Part shown: positions 15,330 to 24,264 of the stretch, piece after piece
Position numbering within the stretch: position 1 is the first letter of the stretch
Layout of the letters: every line of letters begins with the position of its first letter
From: Melghirimyces thermohalophilus
Lineage (GTDB): Bacteria > Bacillota > Bacilli > Thermoactinomycetales > DSM-45169
Direction: 5' to 3'
NCBI RefSeq assembly: GCF_900102685.1
Contig: NZ_FMZA01000001.1
Coordinates: 62,001 to 126,000, forward strand
DNA length: 64,000 nt
The notes under the pieces: generated by a model
Database searches by the model: none
What the model saw: only the letters and a program-made list of their open reading frames with translations
Told to the model about the DNA's origin: nothing
Program-made: the position numbers and the translations under genes

Positions 15330-17441
15330 GTGAGACGACGACGCATCGCTTTGGCGGGCATTTTGACCGCCGCGCTGGTGACGACTACCAGTTTTTCGAC
15401 GGGTGCCTGGCCTGTCCAGGCTCAGCCATCGGAAGGGTTGACGGGCTTCAGCCCAGAGATGAACAACTGGCAGCAGCAGTTTGAAGAGCGTTATTCTGAA
15501 GGGGTTCGCGCAGAGAGGATCAAAAAAGATTCTCGCGCTATGAGCCAACGGCCGTCACAGGTGGCCAGTGAAGGGAACGACGCCTCCCTGGATTATGCTG
15601 TGAAGAAATTGAAAAAAGCTGGGTTGAACCCGAAAGTAAAAAGCTATGATGTGTATCTGTCCACACCGAAAAAGATTTCAGTGACCCAAACCGCTCCGGA
15701 AAAAAGGGAACTGCAGGTGATGGAAAACCTCCCGAAAGAGACTCCCTTTAAGGAGGAAGTGCTCCCGGGGTACAACGCCTATTCTCCCGCGGGGAAAGCG
15801 GAGGCGGAGTTGGTCTATGCCAATTACGCCCGGCCGGAGGACTTTGCAGAATTGGAAAAGCGGGGTGTCTCGGTGGAAGGGAAGATCGTCATCGCCCGCT
15901 ACGGCGAGAATTTCCGGGGGGTGAAGCCGGATCTGGCCGCCCAACACGGGGCGGTGGGGATGATTATCTACTCCGATCCGGCCGATGACGGATACAAAAA
16001 AGGGAAGGTCTACCCCGACGGCCCTTGGCGGCCGGCAGACGGGATTCAGCGGGGCAGTATCCTGCCCATCTACCAGTATCCCGGGGACCCCTTAACCCCG
16101 GGTACGCCATCGATTCAGGGGGAGAAGCGGCTAGACCCGGAGGAGGCAGACCATCTGCCGACTATTCCCACCACCCCGATTTCTTATGGGGAAGCGAAAC
16201 ATTTATTGAAGAGTATGGACGGACCGAAAGCACCGCAGGAGTGGCAAGGAGGCCTTCCCTTCACCTACCATCTGGGACCGGGTTCCGCCAAGGCGAAGAT
16301 CGATCTCGATATCGATTATGAACAAAAACCGGTCCATGATGTGATCGTCAAGATCCCCGGGAAAACATACCCGCAGCAAACCATTGTGATCGGGGCTCAC
16401 CGGGATACTTGGGGCTATGGCACTCAGGATAATATTTCCGGTTGGGCGACGACGATGGAGATCGCCCGCGTATTGGGGAAAATGGCCGAAAAAGGTTGGC
16501 AGCCCGAGCGCACGATTGTGCTCGCCGGCTGGGACGGGGAAGAGTATGGACTATTGGGCTCCACGGAGTGGGCTGAGGAAAAACGGGACCCATTGATGAA
16601 ACATGCGGTGGCTTATCTCAATTTGGACGGGGTCGGTGGCAAGTATTTTGACGCCAGTGCGGTTCCTTCGCTGAACCATTTGATCACCTCGGTCACCAAA
16701 GATGTGACGGAACCCCGCAACGGGAAGAGCATCTATGAGGACTGGGTGGAGCGTTCCGATGGTGAAAAACCGACCATCGGACAACTGGGGAGCGGGTCGG
16801 ACTATACCGCCTTCCTGCAACACAACGGAGTCCCCTCGATCGATGCGGGCTTCAGCACCCCCGGCGGACAGTATCACAGCGCTTATGACAACACCGATGC
16901 CATGGAACGGTTTTTGGACCCGGGCTATCAACACCAAGCTGCCGCGGCAAAAGTACACGGCATCCTCGCCCTTCGTTTGGCCAATGCCGATGTACTGCCC
17001 CTTCAGTATTCTGCTTACGGGGAAACGGTGGAGAAGCTCCTGTTGGAGCAGGTGGAAAAGGGTGCTTCTAAAGAAGAGTTGAAAGGAGCCATCGAAGCAG
17101 CCAAAGCTTGGCAGGAAGCGGCCCGAAACTTGGAAAAAGAAGCGGATTCCCTGATCGAAGATGGAATCACCCCTGAGGAAAGGGAAAAACTGCGCTCGAT
17201 TAACCGCGCCTTGCTTAAGCAAGAGCGAGATCTGATGCAGGAGGAGGGCATCCCCTCCCGTCCCTGGTATAAACACCAGATCTGGGCACCGGGTCTGACC
17301 ACTGGCTACGCCGCCCAACCACTCCCGGCGCTGGCGGAGGCGCTGGAGTCGGGGGATGAGAGCGCGGTCCAACAAGCCGCCGACTGGCTGGAGGCATCCC
17401 TCCAGGATGCCGCGGACACCGCCCAATCTGCTGTCCGATGA
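15330..17441 (+). CDS. Secreted M28 peptidase of glutamate carboxypeptidase II type
   Basis: 703 aa with a signal peptide (RRRRIALAGILTAALVTTTS). A PA domain (about 145-290), a co-catalytic zinc peptidase domain and a C-terminal transferrin-receptor-like dimerisation domain follow, the arrangement of human GCPII/PSMA. Putative ligands line up: H357 (GAHRDTWGYG), D367 (TQDNISG), catalytic E404 and ligand E405 (WDGEEYGLLGSTEW), D433 (NLDG) and H516 (GQYHSAYDNT). It probably trims acidic peptides or folate/NAAG-like substrates outside the cell; the true substrate is unknown. GTG start 9 nt after AAAGGAGG. Confidence 0.9.
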   Translation: MRRRRIALAGILTAALVTTTSFSTGAWPVQAQPSEGLTGFSPEMNNWQQQFEERYSEGVRAERIKKDSRAMSQRPSQVASEGNDASLDYAVKKLKKAGLNPKVKSYDVYLSTPKKISVTQTAPEKRELQVMENLPKETPFKEEVLPGYNAYSPAGKAEAELVYANYARPEDFAELEKRGVSVEGKIVIARYGENFRGVKPDLAAQHGAVGMIIYSDPADDGYKKGKVYPDGPWRPADGIQRGSILPIYQYPGDPLTPGTPSIQGEKRLDPEEADHLPTIPTTPISYGEAKHLLKSMDGPKAPQEWQGGLPFTYHLGPGSAKAKIDLDIDYEQKPVHDVIVKIPGKTYPQQTIVIGAHRDTWGYGTQDNISGWATTMEIARVLGKMAEKGWQPERTIVLAGWDGEEYGLLGSTEWAEEKRDPLMKHAVAYLNLDGVGGKYFDASAVPSLNHLITSVTKDVTEPRNGKSIYEDWVERSDGEKPTIGQLGSGSDYTAFLQHNGVPSIDAGFSTPGGQYHSAYDNTDAMERFLDPGYQHQAAAAKVHGILALRLANADVLPLQYSAYGETVEKLLLEQVEKGASKEELKGAIEAAKAWQEAARNLEKEADSLIEDGITPEEREKLRSINRALLKQERDLMQEEGIPSRPWYKHQIWAPGLTTGYAAQPLPALAEALESGDESAVQQAADWLEASLQDAADTAQSAVR

Positions 17442-17445
17442 AGAA

Positions 17446-17480
17446 AAAAGAGTGGCCTTTTTCACGGGCCACTCTTTTTT
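17446..17480. terminator. Bidirectional terminator
   Basis: A perfect aaagagtggcc/ggccactcttt stem with T6 lies between convergent genes. Confidence 0.9.
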
Positions 17481-17511
17481 ATGTTCCTAGGTTGAACGGG
17501 TGTTTGTGTAT

Positions 17512-18912
17512 TTATGGAACCACTTTCACATTGAATAGATCCCTTCCCAATATTCGGTCATAGGCATACCAGGCTGCGATCCAGGCTCCGCCTGCTTGGT
17601 TGGAATCTTTGCTGATATACCGGACCGAATACTTTCCTACTCCGCCGGTGGAGGCCCCTTGCCAAGTAGACGCGAAGGGAAACTCATCACACTCGCTATT
17701 CGCTGGCTTGGGTAACACTCCATCCCTGTGTAACCTCTTGCACGTTCTTTGTGATTTGCCTCGGTTGCGTTTGATGGCTGATTTGTCTCTCAACCGACTG
17801 AGCGGAGCTTCATAGGTTCCCCCTGGAATGATCTTGCCAGGACCCGGATAGGGATAAGTCGTCTCCGGACGCTTGAGCGCATCTTCGATGTGCTGTGCTT
17901 GCTCTCTCATGACATGGGGAGCGCTTTTGGAAAAGTGAATGACCGGTCGGACGTCGCTGAAGATGCCAGCGTTATAAAATCGTTGATTGGGATGGATCAC
18001 CATCATGTAATCAGCAGAGTCCCAGCGGACTTTCTGTTTCGGAGAGTCCAGTGTTCGAGTCGGCAAGTTTTGTGGTGGGTTCATCACTTGGTGGGTGTAG
18101 AATTCCATATAACCCTTCTGTTCTGGATTGAAGTCACTTTTCGGGGGTGGTGTGGAATACAACGTCTTGCTGCCATAGTTGTTGCTCTTCCATTGAGCAA
18201 TCGTTCGTTCGATAGGGCCTCCCTTCTCTTTGCAGTCTTCGGGTTGAACCAAGGCCTGGCAATCGATGTCTACCTTTAGCTTGGCGCCATTCAAAAACGG
18301 GTGGGTGGTATAGATGTCATCGATGTAGTAGTCAAAGAAGACTTCCCGCTCTTTTTTGTCCTTGTCTTGTGAGTTGGTACCATATCCGATCTCTGTAATC
18401 CGGTATTGAATTCCGTACGTAATTGGGATAGGTAATGGGAAGCGATATCTTTGCCAACCGTAGCTAACGATCTTACTCCGGCACCAGGCAAAGTGGTTCT
18501 TTATCCATCCTTTGTCCCGATTGCTCTTCGCTTGTCTGATACATTCATCTTTACTGATGTAGTCGTACTCAAACTTTGGTGGGACCCACCGATTGGCGAC
18601 CTTTACGGGTGGATCTACCTTCACTGCATAGGTCTCTTTTGTTTGGGCATCCTCCTGTTGCAATTTATCCAGTGATTGAAAGGACCGTTTTTCTACTTTG
18701 CCTGAAGGTAAGTTTAGATCAGCGGGAGTGGCTCCATTTTCTAACTGCTTCTGCAGCTTAGCGGCTTCCTGTTCATCCCCCGGAAGCATCACAAACCAAC
18801 CATTTTCTTTCGGTGTAGACTTGGGCTTTGCTTCTAAGGTGGGTGAAATGACAAGCGACAGGGTGATTGCCATCGTCAAGATCACACGGAACCAACGGAA
18901 TCCCTTTTTCAC
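17512..18912 (-). CDS. Secreted protein with C-terminal NucA/NucB DNase domain
   Basis: 466 aa; GTG start behind GGGGGT, signal peptide (VILTMAITLSLVISPTLEA). The middle is unlike anything I know. The C-terminal ~90 residues carry the NucA/NucB signature: CDEFPFASTWQG with catalytic Glu, then SNQAGGAWIAAWYAYDRILGRDLFNV. NucA/NucB are secreted or surface sporulation/competence nucleases; a DNA-degrading role in competence, mother-cell lysis or antagonism is possible. No adjacent immunity gene (NucA inhibitor Nin type) is visible. Cysteines are paired across the middle region. Confidence 0.85.
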   Translation of the reverse strand: MKKGFRWFRVILTMAITLSLVISPTLEAKPKSTPKENGWFVMLPGDEQEAAKLQKQLENGATPADLNLPSGKVEKRSFQSLDKLQQEDAQTKETYAVKVDPPVKVANRWVPPKFEYDYISKDECIRQAKSNRDKGWIKNHFAWCRSKIVSYGWQRYRFPLPIPITYGIQYRITEIGYGTNSQDKDKKEREVFFDYYIDDIYTTHPFLNGAKLKVDIDCQALVQPEDCKEKGGPIERTIAQWKSNNYGSKTLYSTPPPKSDFNPEQKGYMEFYTHQVMNPPQNLPTRTLDSPKQKVRWDSADYMMVIHPNQRFYNAGIFSDVRPVIHFSKSAPHVMREQAQHIEDALKRPETTYPYPGPGKIIPGGTYEAPLSRLRDKSAIKRNRGKSQRTCKRLHRDGVLPKPANSECDEFPFASTWQGASTGGVGKYSVRYISKDSNQAGGAWIAAWYAYDRILGRDLFNVKVVP

Positions 18913-19189
18913 TTATTTACCCCCATTCCCGTTTTGACACTCTCTATATATAAATACAGCGAGGGGGGAAATATTCCATTAAAATAAAAAGAGAACACCG
19001 CTTCCGTGGAATGGGTAGGAGACCAGTGAAACACCCTTGTGGGGACACAACCGCAGATGGGTTCAGTATTTGTCTGGGATATCTTCAAATTGTTCATCAA
19101 AGGCATTAGCCTAAGAACTTGATGCTTGTTTTTATGCTGGGACTGACAAAATGCTGGTCTTTTTTGATTTTCGTTTCGATGCCCCCGTA
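18913..19189. other. Intergenic, no gene seen
   Basis: AT-rich leader of the nuclease gene on the minus strand; TATATA-like tracts at about 18942-18950 may hold its promoter. I see no other feature. Confidence 0.4.
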
Positions 19190-20158
19190 TCAGTCTTTTG
19201 GAAAAACCTCTACGCTGGCTTGATCCAAGGGTTTGATTCCCGGTTCTGAAGGAATTTCTTCCATTAACTGAAGTAAAGTTGTATCTTTTCCCTTTGCTTC
19301 GATCATGACATCCAAGGCATCGCTATGTATGGCTGCCATGCGTAAAAACGGCAGATAATCCTCGCGCCTGACATGTTCGGCATGATGTTTGGGTTTATCT
19401 TTGCTATAAGGGCTCGATATGTGTATCTTCGGAGGGAATGTTTCTCCTCTCCATGTTTGGGCGATTTCCGGCCATAGTCTGTCAAGTGACTCTCCGTTGT
19501 GATTCATCCGGTGATGATGCAGATCCAACACGCATGGCACGCCGACAGTTTGGGCAATATCGAGGGTTTCACGGGCAGTGAACGTCGTGTCATCATTCTC
19601 CAAGCAAATATGGGCTTGAACCTGGGGGTCAAGCTCCTGAAATGTACGGATAAAGCGTTCCGTAGCGGATCCTTTGTCCCCGTAGACCCCACCCACATGG
19701 ATATTGCATTTATACGCCGGACCCAGTCCCATCGCCTGCAGGATGCGAACATGGCGTACTAAATCTTGGACAGAAGCCCGCCGAACATCAGGGCGCGGTG
19801 AATTGAGCACGGTAAAATGTTCTGGATGGAAACCGACACGCAGGTTGTGTTCCCGTACCAGTTGGCCAATTTCCTTTAACTCCGGCACCAATGGCTTTAC
19901 AAAATCCACTTTTTCAAATGTGGGATGGGAAGCTAGGGGAATCAATCGTGAGGAAAAACGATAAAACTGAATATCATGGGCAATCGCATGGTACAAAATC
20001 CGCTTGGTGTTCTTCAGATTTTCCCGTGCCAAGCGCAATACCTTTTTGGCCGCCCACTTGGGACCGATCCTTTTAAGCATTTTTTCAGTCATGGTTTTGG
20101 ATGGTGACGCATTAGGCACCTGTTTACTCATCGCTACAAATCCAAGGCGTACAATCAT
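19190..20158 (-). CDS. uvsE: UV damage endonuclease UvsE
   Basis: A TIM-barrel endonuclease that nicks DNA 5' to UV photoproducts. Signature regions: MIVRLGFVAM start, FYRFSSRLIPLASHP, LRVGFHPEHFTVLNSP, ICLENDDTTFTARETL and VLDLHHHRMNH, covering the three-metal site His and Glu residues. 322 aa, complete. ATG behind GGGGTGAAG. The Bacillus homologue serves spores and UV resistance. I find no GAAC-N4-GTTC LexA box in its immediate upstream region, unlike the YolD and polymerase genes. Confidence 0.94.
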   Translation of the reverse strand: MIVRLGFVAMSKQVPNASPSKTMTEKMLKRIGPKWAAKKVLRLARENLKNTKRILYHAIAHDIQFYRFSSRLIPLASHPTFEKVDFVKPLVPELKEIGQLVREHNLRVGFHPEHFTVLNSPRPDVRRASVQDLVRHVRILQAMGLGPAYKCNIHVGGVYGDKGSATERFIRTFQELDPQVQAHICLENDDTTFTARETLDIAQTVGVPCVLDLHHHRMNHNGESLDRLWPEIAQTWRGETFPPKIHISSPYSKDKPKHHAEHVRREDYLPFLRMAAIHSDALDVMIEAKGKDTTLLQLMEEIPSEPGIKPLDQASVEVFPKD

Positions 20159-20317
20159 CGCAACTTCACCCCATTTAAGGGTGCCCTAAAAAGAGTGTAG
20201 TCATGTTCTGCCCTAGGATTCTGATTGAAGTTCAAAAAAGTAAAGCCCTCCATTTGAGGTGTTCTCATCGCGAAGCTCGTCATCATGGACGGTAGGGAGG
20301 TTTGAGTTGAGCATCTT

Positions 20318-20382
20318 TCCCGATTTTTTACCCAATTGACACTTCTCAAGGTACCGATTAATCTGTATGTAATCGGTTACAT
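20318..20382 (+). promoter_or_regulatory. rbs promoter region with cre/RbsR-type operator
   Basis: TTGACA near 20336 has a weak -10 (TAATCT) 17 bp downstream. A perfect palindrome, ATGTAAtcggTTACAT (20367-20382), matches the Bacillus cre consensus WTGNAANCGNWNNCWW at every fixed position. It lies just past the -10, where a bound LacI-family protein (CcpA or RbsR) would block transcription. No rbsR is adjacent. Confidence 0.75.
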
Positions 20383-20398
20383 AAATAGGTTTAAAAGT

Positions 20399-20542
20399 AT
20401 GATGATAACGATCCGAGATAATTACGCTCATCTTACTGAATATCATGAACCCGTTTTTCTCGGAACTGGATCGGAGGTAGAAGGTACAGAGGGGGATTGG
20501 ATCTATACCGTTATTTATCCAACTCCGATCAGCGTGGTGTGA
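20399..20542 (+). CDS. Possible small ORF in the rbs leader
   Basis: A 47-codon frame (MMITIRDNYAHLTEYHE...) lies between the operator and rbsA. The Shine-Dalgarno is poor (AAAAG). No family recognised; it is not RbsD. The rest of 20159-20615 holds only the promoter and operator. Confidence 0.3.
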   Translation: MMITIRDNYAHLTEYHEPVFLGTGSEVEGTEGDWIYTVIYPTPISVV

Positions 20543-20615
20543 GGGTGAAGCACAATTTGGAGGTTTTCACAGAAATACGTCGATGGAATGATTTTATGGG
20601 AAAGAGGATGTCGCG

Positions 20616-22124
20616 ATGATGAGGATGACAGCTCCACTTTTGGAGATGGAAGGGATTCAAAAGGAGTTCGCCGGCGTACGGGTGCTCTCCGATGTGCAGT
20701 TTTCGCTCTATCCGGGGGAAGTACACGCGCTCATGGGTGAAAACGGAGCCGGAAAGTCCACCCTGATGAAGATCCTCGGGGGAGTGTACGAAAAGGACGG
20801 GGGAACGGTGCGCATCCATGGTAAGGAGCGGGAGATTACCAATCCGCGTCAGGCTGGCTCGTTGGGAATCGCGATGATTCACCAGGAATTGAACCTGATC
20901 CCCCATCTCACGGTGATGGAGAACCTGTTCCTCGGACGGGAATCTGTTTTTAGTCGATTCGGGTGGATCCGGTGGGAACGGATGCGGCAGGAGTCACGAA
21001 ATTGGCTGGAACGGCTGGGAGTGGATATGGATCCCACCCGTAAGGTGAGCGAGTTGTCTGTCGGTCAGCAACAAATGGTGGAGATTGCCCGGGCGCTCTC
21101 CCTCGAAGCGAAAATATTGGTACTGGACGAGCCGACAGCGGCTCTGACCAATCGGGAAATCGAATCCCTGTTTGAAGTGATCCGTTCTCTCCGAAAGCAG
21201 GGGGTTGGGGTGGTGTACATCTCCCACCGAATGGAGGAGATTTCCGGAATATGTGACCGGATTACGGTCCTTCGGGATGGAGAGTATGTCGGCACCCGGT
21301 CGGTGGTGGAGACGGATATGGATGAGTTGGTGCGGATGATGGTGGGTCGAGAAGTTCAAAGCCGCTATCGGCGTCAACCGGTGGCTCCGGGGGAAGAGCG
21401 TCTTCGTGTGGAAGGATTGACCCGTCGGGGGGAAGTGGAGGACATTTCCTTCTCGATCCGCGCTGGCGAAATCGTGGGTCTTGCCGGTCTTATGGGAGCG
21501 GGGCGTACGGAGACGGCACGGCTGATTTTCGGGGTCTGCCAACCGGATCGTGGGAATGTTTGGGTGAGCGGGGCGAAGGTTGAGATCCGAAGGCCGGAGG
21601 ATGCCATCCAGCATGGGATTGCTTTTGTCACGGAAAACCGAAAGGATGAAGGCCTGGTGTTGCCCCTTTCCCTAAGGGAAAATCTATCTCTTCCCAATCT
21701 CGACTCCCTCTCCTCCAAGGGCATCATCCGTGGCAGGAAAGAAGAGAGTCTGGTCCGGGAGCAAGTAGAGCGCTTACGAGTCAAAAGGAACAGCTTGGAG
21801 CAGGAGGTTAAGACGCTTTCTGGAGGGAACCAGCAAAAAGTGGTGATTGGTAAGTGGCTGGCGCTCTCGCCCCAAGTGCTGATTCTGGATGAACCAACTC
21901 GGGGAGTGGATATAGGGGCCAAGGAAGAGATTTATCAGCTGATGGACCACCTTGCTCGGGAGGGGATGGCTATTCTCCTCATTTCTTCGGACCTGCCGGA
22001 AGTGCTTGGGATGAGCGACCGAGTGTTGGTGATGCATGAAGGTCGACTCAAGGGTGAATTTACGCAAGAAGAGGCAACCCAGGAAAAGGTGATGACGGCT
22101 GCTTCGGGAGGCGAAGTGACATGA
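20616..22124 (+). CDS. rbsA: Ribose ABC transporter ATP-binding protein
   Basis: The energising subunit of a CUT2-class sugar importer. Two tandem ABC domains: Walker A GENGAGKST (about residue 41), signature LSVGQQQMVEIARAL, Walker B ILVLDEPTAAL, then a second degenerate half with LMGAGRTE, LSGGNQQKVVIGKWL and ILDEPTRGVDIG. 502 aa, normal. The stop overlaps the rbsC start by 4 bp. RbsA is assigned over xylose/galactose paralogues because of RbsC/RbsB similarity and the operator; substrate is inferred. Confidence 0.88.
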   Translation: MMRMTAPLLEMEGIQKEFAGVRVLSDVQFSLYPGEVHALMGENGAGKSTLMKILGGVYEKDGGTVRIHGKEREITNPRQAGSLGIAMIHQELNLIPHLTVMENLFLGRESVFSRFGWIRWERMRQESRNWLERLGVDMDPTRKVSELSVGQQQMVEIARALSLEAKILVLDEPTAALTNREIESLFEVIRSLRKQGVGVVYISHRMEEISGICDRITVLRDGEYVGTRSVVETDMDELVRMMVGREVQSRYRRQPVAPGEERLRVEGLTRRGEVEDISFSIRAGEIVGLAGLMGAGRTETARLIFGVCQPDRGNVWVSGAKVEIRRPEDAIQHGIAFVTENRKDEGLVLPLSLRENLSLPNLDSLSSKGIIRGRKEESLVREQVERLRVKRNSLEQEVKTLSGGNQQKVVIGKWLALSPQVLILDEPTRGVDIGAKEEIYQLMDHLAREGMAILLISSDLPEVLGMSDRVLVMHEGRLKGEFTQEEATQEKVMTAASGGEVT

Positions 22125-23071
22125 AGGCTCCATTGAATCCCTCAACTACCCGAGTGGGCCTGGCACAAAAACTGGGTCCACTTCTGGGACTCGGAATGAT
22201 CGTGATCGTTTTGTCGATGATTAGCCGAGATTTCCTCAGTTTTACCAATATTTTCAATGTTCTGCGGCAGATTTCTATCAACGCTCTCCTGGCTTTCGGT
22301 ATGACTTTTGTCATCCTGACCGGGGGGATTGATCTCTCTGTCGGGTCTATACTGGCCCTTTCCGGAGCTTTTAGTGCCGGGATGCTGGCCGGGGGCATGG
22401 ATCCGGTGCTAGCCGTGCTGATCGGGGTCACGGCAGGGACTGTGATGGGGACCGCCAACGGAGTTCTGGTAACCAAAGGCAGAGTGGCACCCTTTATTGC
22501 CACGTTGGCTACGATGACGGTTTATCGGGGGCTAACCCTGGTTTACACCGAGGGGCGTCCCATCGCCTTTGATAACGATGTTTTTGCCATGCTGGGGAAA
22601 GGTTATTTTCTCGAAATCCCCATTCCGGTTTTCTGGATGCTCGGTACGTTTTTGATCCTATCCTTTGTGTTGAAAAATATGACTTTCGGTCGTCATGTCT
22701 ATGCCGTCGGAGGAAATGAAGAGGCAGCCATGCTCTCGGGAGTTCGAACGCATCGGGTGAAAATCGGCGTCTATGCCATCAGTGGTTTCTTCTCTTCATT
22801 GGCCGGAATCATTCTGACTTCCCGGCTCAGTTCCGCCCAACCAACGGCGGGTACCACCTACGAGCTGGATGCCATCGCTGCGGTGGTCCTCGGGGGAACC
22901 AGTCTCGCCGGTGGACGGGGCTGGATCACTGGGACCCTGATCGGGGCGATGATCATCGGCGTGTTGGACAACGGTCTCAATCTGATGAATGTCTCCTCTT
23001 TCTACCAACAGGTGGTCAAAGGGGGCGTCATCCTCCTGGCGGTCTTACTGGATCGTTCCCAGAAATCCTGA
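22121..23071 (+). CDS. rbsC: Ribose ABC transporter permease
   Basis: 316 aa, eight to ten hydrophobic segments, with CUT2 permease motifs: ILTGGIDLSVGS after the third segment, YAVGGNEEAAMLSGV and the late GGTSLAGGRGWITGTLIGA. It forms the membrane channel with RbsA and RbsB. It is translationally coupled to rbsA, and rbsB begins 22 bp after it. Confidence 0.92.
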   Translation: MKAPLNPSTTRVGLAQKLGPLLGLGMIVIVLSMISRDFLSFTNIFNVLRQISINALLAFGMTFVILTGGIDLSVGSILALSGAFSAGMLAGGMDPVLAVLIGVTAGTVMGTANGVLVTKGRVAPFIATLATMTVYRGLTLVYTEGRPIAFDNDVFAMLGKGYFLEIPIPVFWMLGTFLILSFVLKNMTFGRHVYAVGGNEEAAMLSGVRTHRVKIGVYAISGFFSSLAGIILTSRLSSAQPTAGTTYELDAIAAVVLGGTSLAGGRGWITGTLIGAMIIGVLDNGLNLMNVSSFYQQVVKGGVILLAVLLDRSQKS

Positions 23072-23093
23072 TTATAGTACGAGGGGGATCACA

Positions 23094-24014
23094 ATGAAAA
23101 AAATGGGGCTTATGTTGTTGGTGACAACGCTGGTCTTTGGCGTGGTGGTGGGCTGTTCCAGCCAGTCTGCACTGGAACAGGAAGAGAAGAAGCAGGATGA
23201 CAATATCAAGATCGGACTGTCTGTCTCCACACTGAATAACCCGTTCTTTGTTTCCCTAAAAGAAGGAGCGGAACAAGCGGCCAAGAAAGCCGGAACCGAA
23301 CTGATCGTAGCCGACGCACAGGACGATAACGCCAAGCAGTTGAACGACGTGGAAGACCAGATTCAGAAAAACGTGGACATTTTATTGATCAACCCCTCTG
23401 ACAGCAAAGCCATCGCGACGGCAGTGGAATCCGCTAACCAATCCAATATCCCTGTCATCACTGTGGATCGGGAAGCGGAAGGGGGAGAAGTGGTGGCCCA
23501 CATCGCTTCTGATAACGTGGAAGGTGGGAAAATGGCCGGCGACTTCATCCTCGAACAGGTGAAGGGAAAAGGGAATATCGTCGAGCTGGAAGGAATCCCC
23601 GGGACTTCCGCAGCCCGTGACCGGGGGAAAGGATTTCACCAAGCGGTAGACGGCAAGGACGGAGTCGAAGTAGTCGCGTCACAGCCGGCCAACTTCAACC
23701 GCGCCAAAGGGTTGACTGTGATGGAGAATATTCTCCAGAGCAAAGACGACATTGAGGCCGTTTTTGCCCATAATGACGAAATGGCTATGGGGGCTGTCCA
23801 AGCTATCCGGTCCACCAAGAGGGATATCCTCGTCGTTGGCTTTGACGCCACCGATGATGCCGTGAAAGCCGTTAAAAAAGGGGAAATGGGAGCCACCATC
23901 GCCCAAAAGCCCTCCGAAATCGGGAAAACGGCTGTGGAAGTCGCTGTGAAAGTGGCCAAAGGAAAAAAGGTAAAGAAATTCTATCCAGTGGAACTGGAAT
24001 TGATTACGAAATAA
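23094..24014 (+). CDS. rbsB: Ribose-binding lipoprotein
   Basis: 306 aa; lipoprotein signal ending VVVGC, then a periplasmic-binding-protein type I domain: IGLSVSTLNNPFFVSL, ILLINPSDSKAIATAV, ITVDREAEGG, AHNDEMAMGAVQAI and VVGFDATDDAVKA. These match ribose-binding proteins, with NPFF and DR...D.. contacting sugar. ATG behind GAGGGGG. Last gene of the operon, with a clear terminator. Neither rbsK nor rbsD is linked, so ribose phosphorylation must be encoded elsewhere. Confidence 0.92.
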   Translation: MKKMGLMLLVTTLVFGVVVGCSSQSALEQEEKKQDDNIKIGLSVSTLNNPFFVSLKEGAEQAAKKAGTELIVADAQDDNAKQLNDVEDQIQKNVDILLINPSDSKAIATAVESANQSNIPVITVDREAEGGEVVAHIASDNVEGGKMAGDFILEQVKGKGNIVELEGIPGTSAARDRGKGFHQAVDGKDGVEVVASQPANFNRAKGLTVMENILQSKDDIEAVFAHNDEMAMGAVQAIRSTKRDILVVGFDATDDAVKAVKKGEMGATIAQKPSEIGKTAVEVAVKVAKGKKVKKFYPVELELITK

Positions 24015-24026
24015 GCACGAAAGTAA

Positions 24027-24050
24027 TGCCCTCAAATGGAGGGCTTTTTT
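24027..24050 (+). terminator. Terminator of the rbs operon
   Basis: A gccctc/gagggc stem (tgga loop side) is followed by T6. Confidence 0.85.
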
Positions 24051-24264
24051 CATGTTATGAGGTCAGCCGGCAGATGGACTTTCGTAGACTGGATCGCAAA
24101 AACTACCAGGGGCCATATTGAAGGGGAAAGGTTCGCCGCCATGTTGCGACGAATTATTTTTATAAGGAAAAAGAAGAAAAATTTGCAGGATCAGGAAGGG
24201 GTTCGTCGTCATTTGTCGAAATGTGGTATCGAATCATAAATTTTTCCTGTTGGGGTGGTGGTGC

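Noticed and set aside
16551-17465. 304-aa minus-strand ORF
   Set aside because: Antisense of the M28 peptidase.
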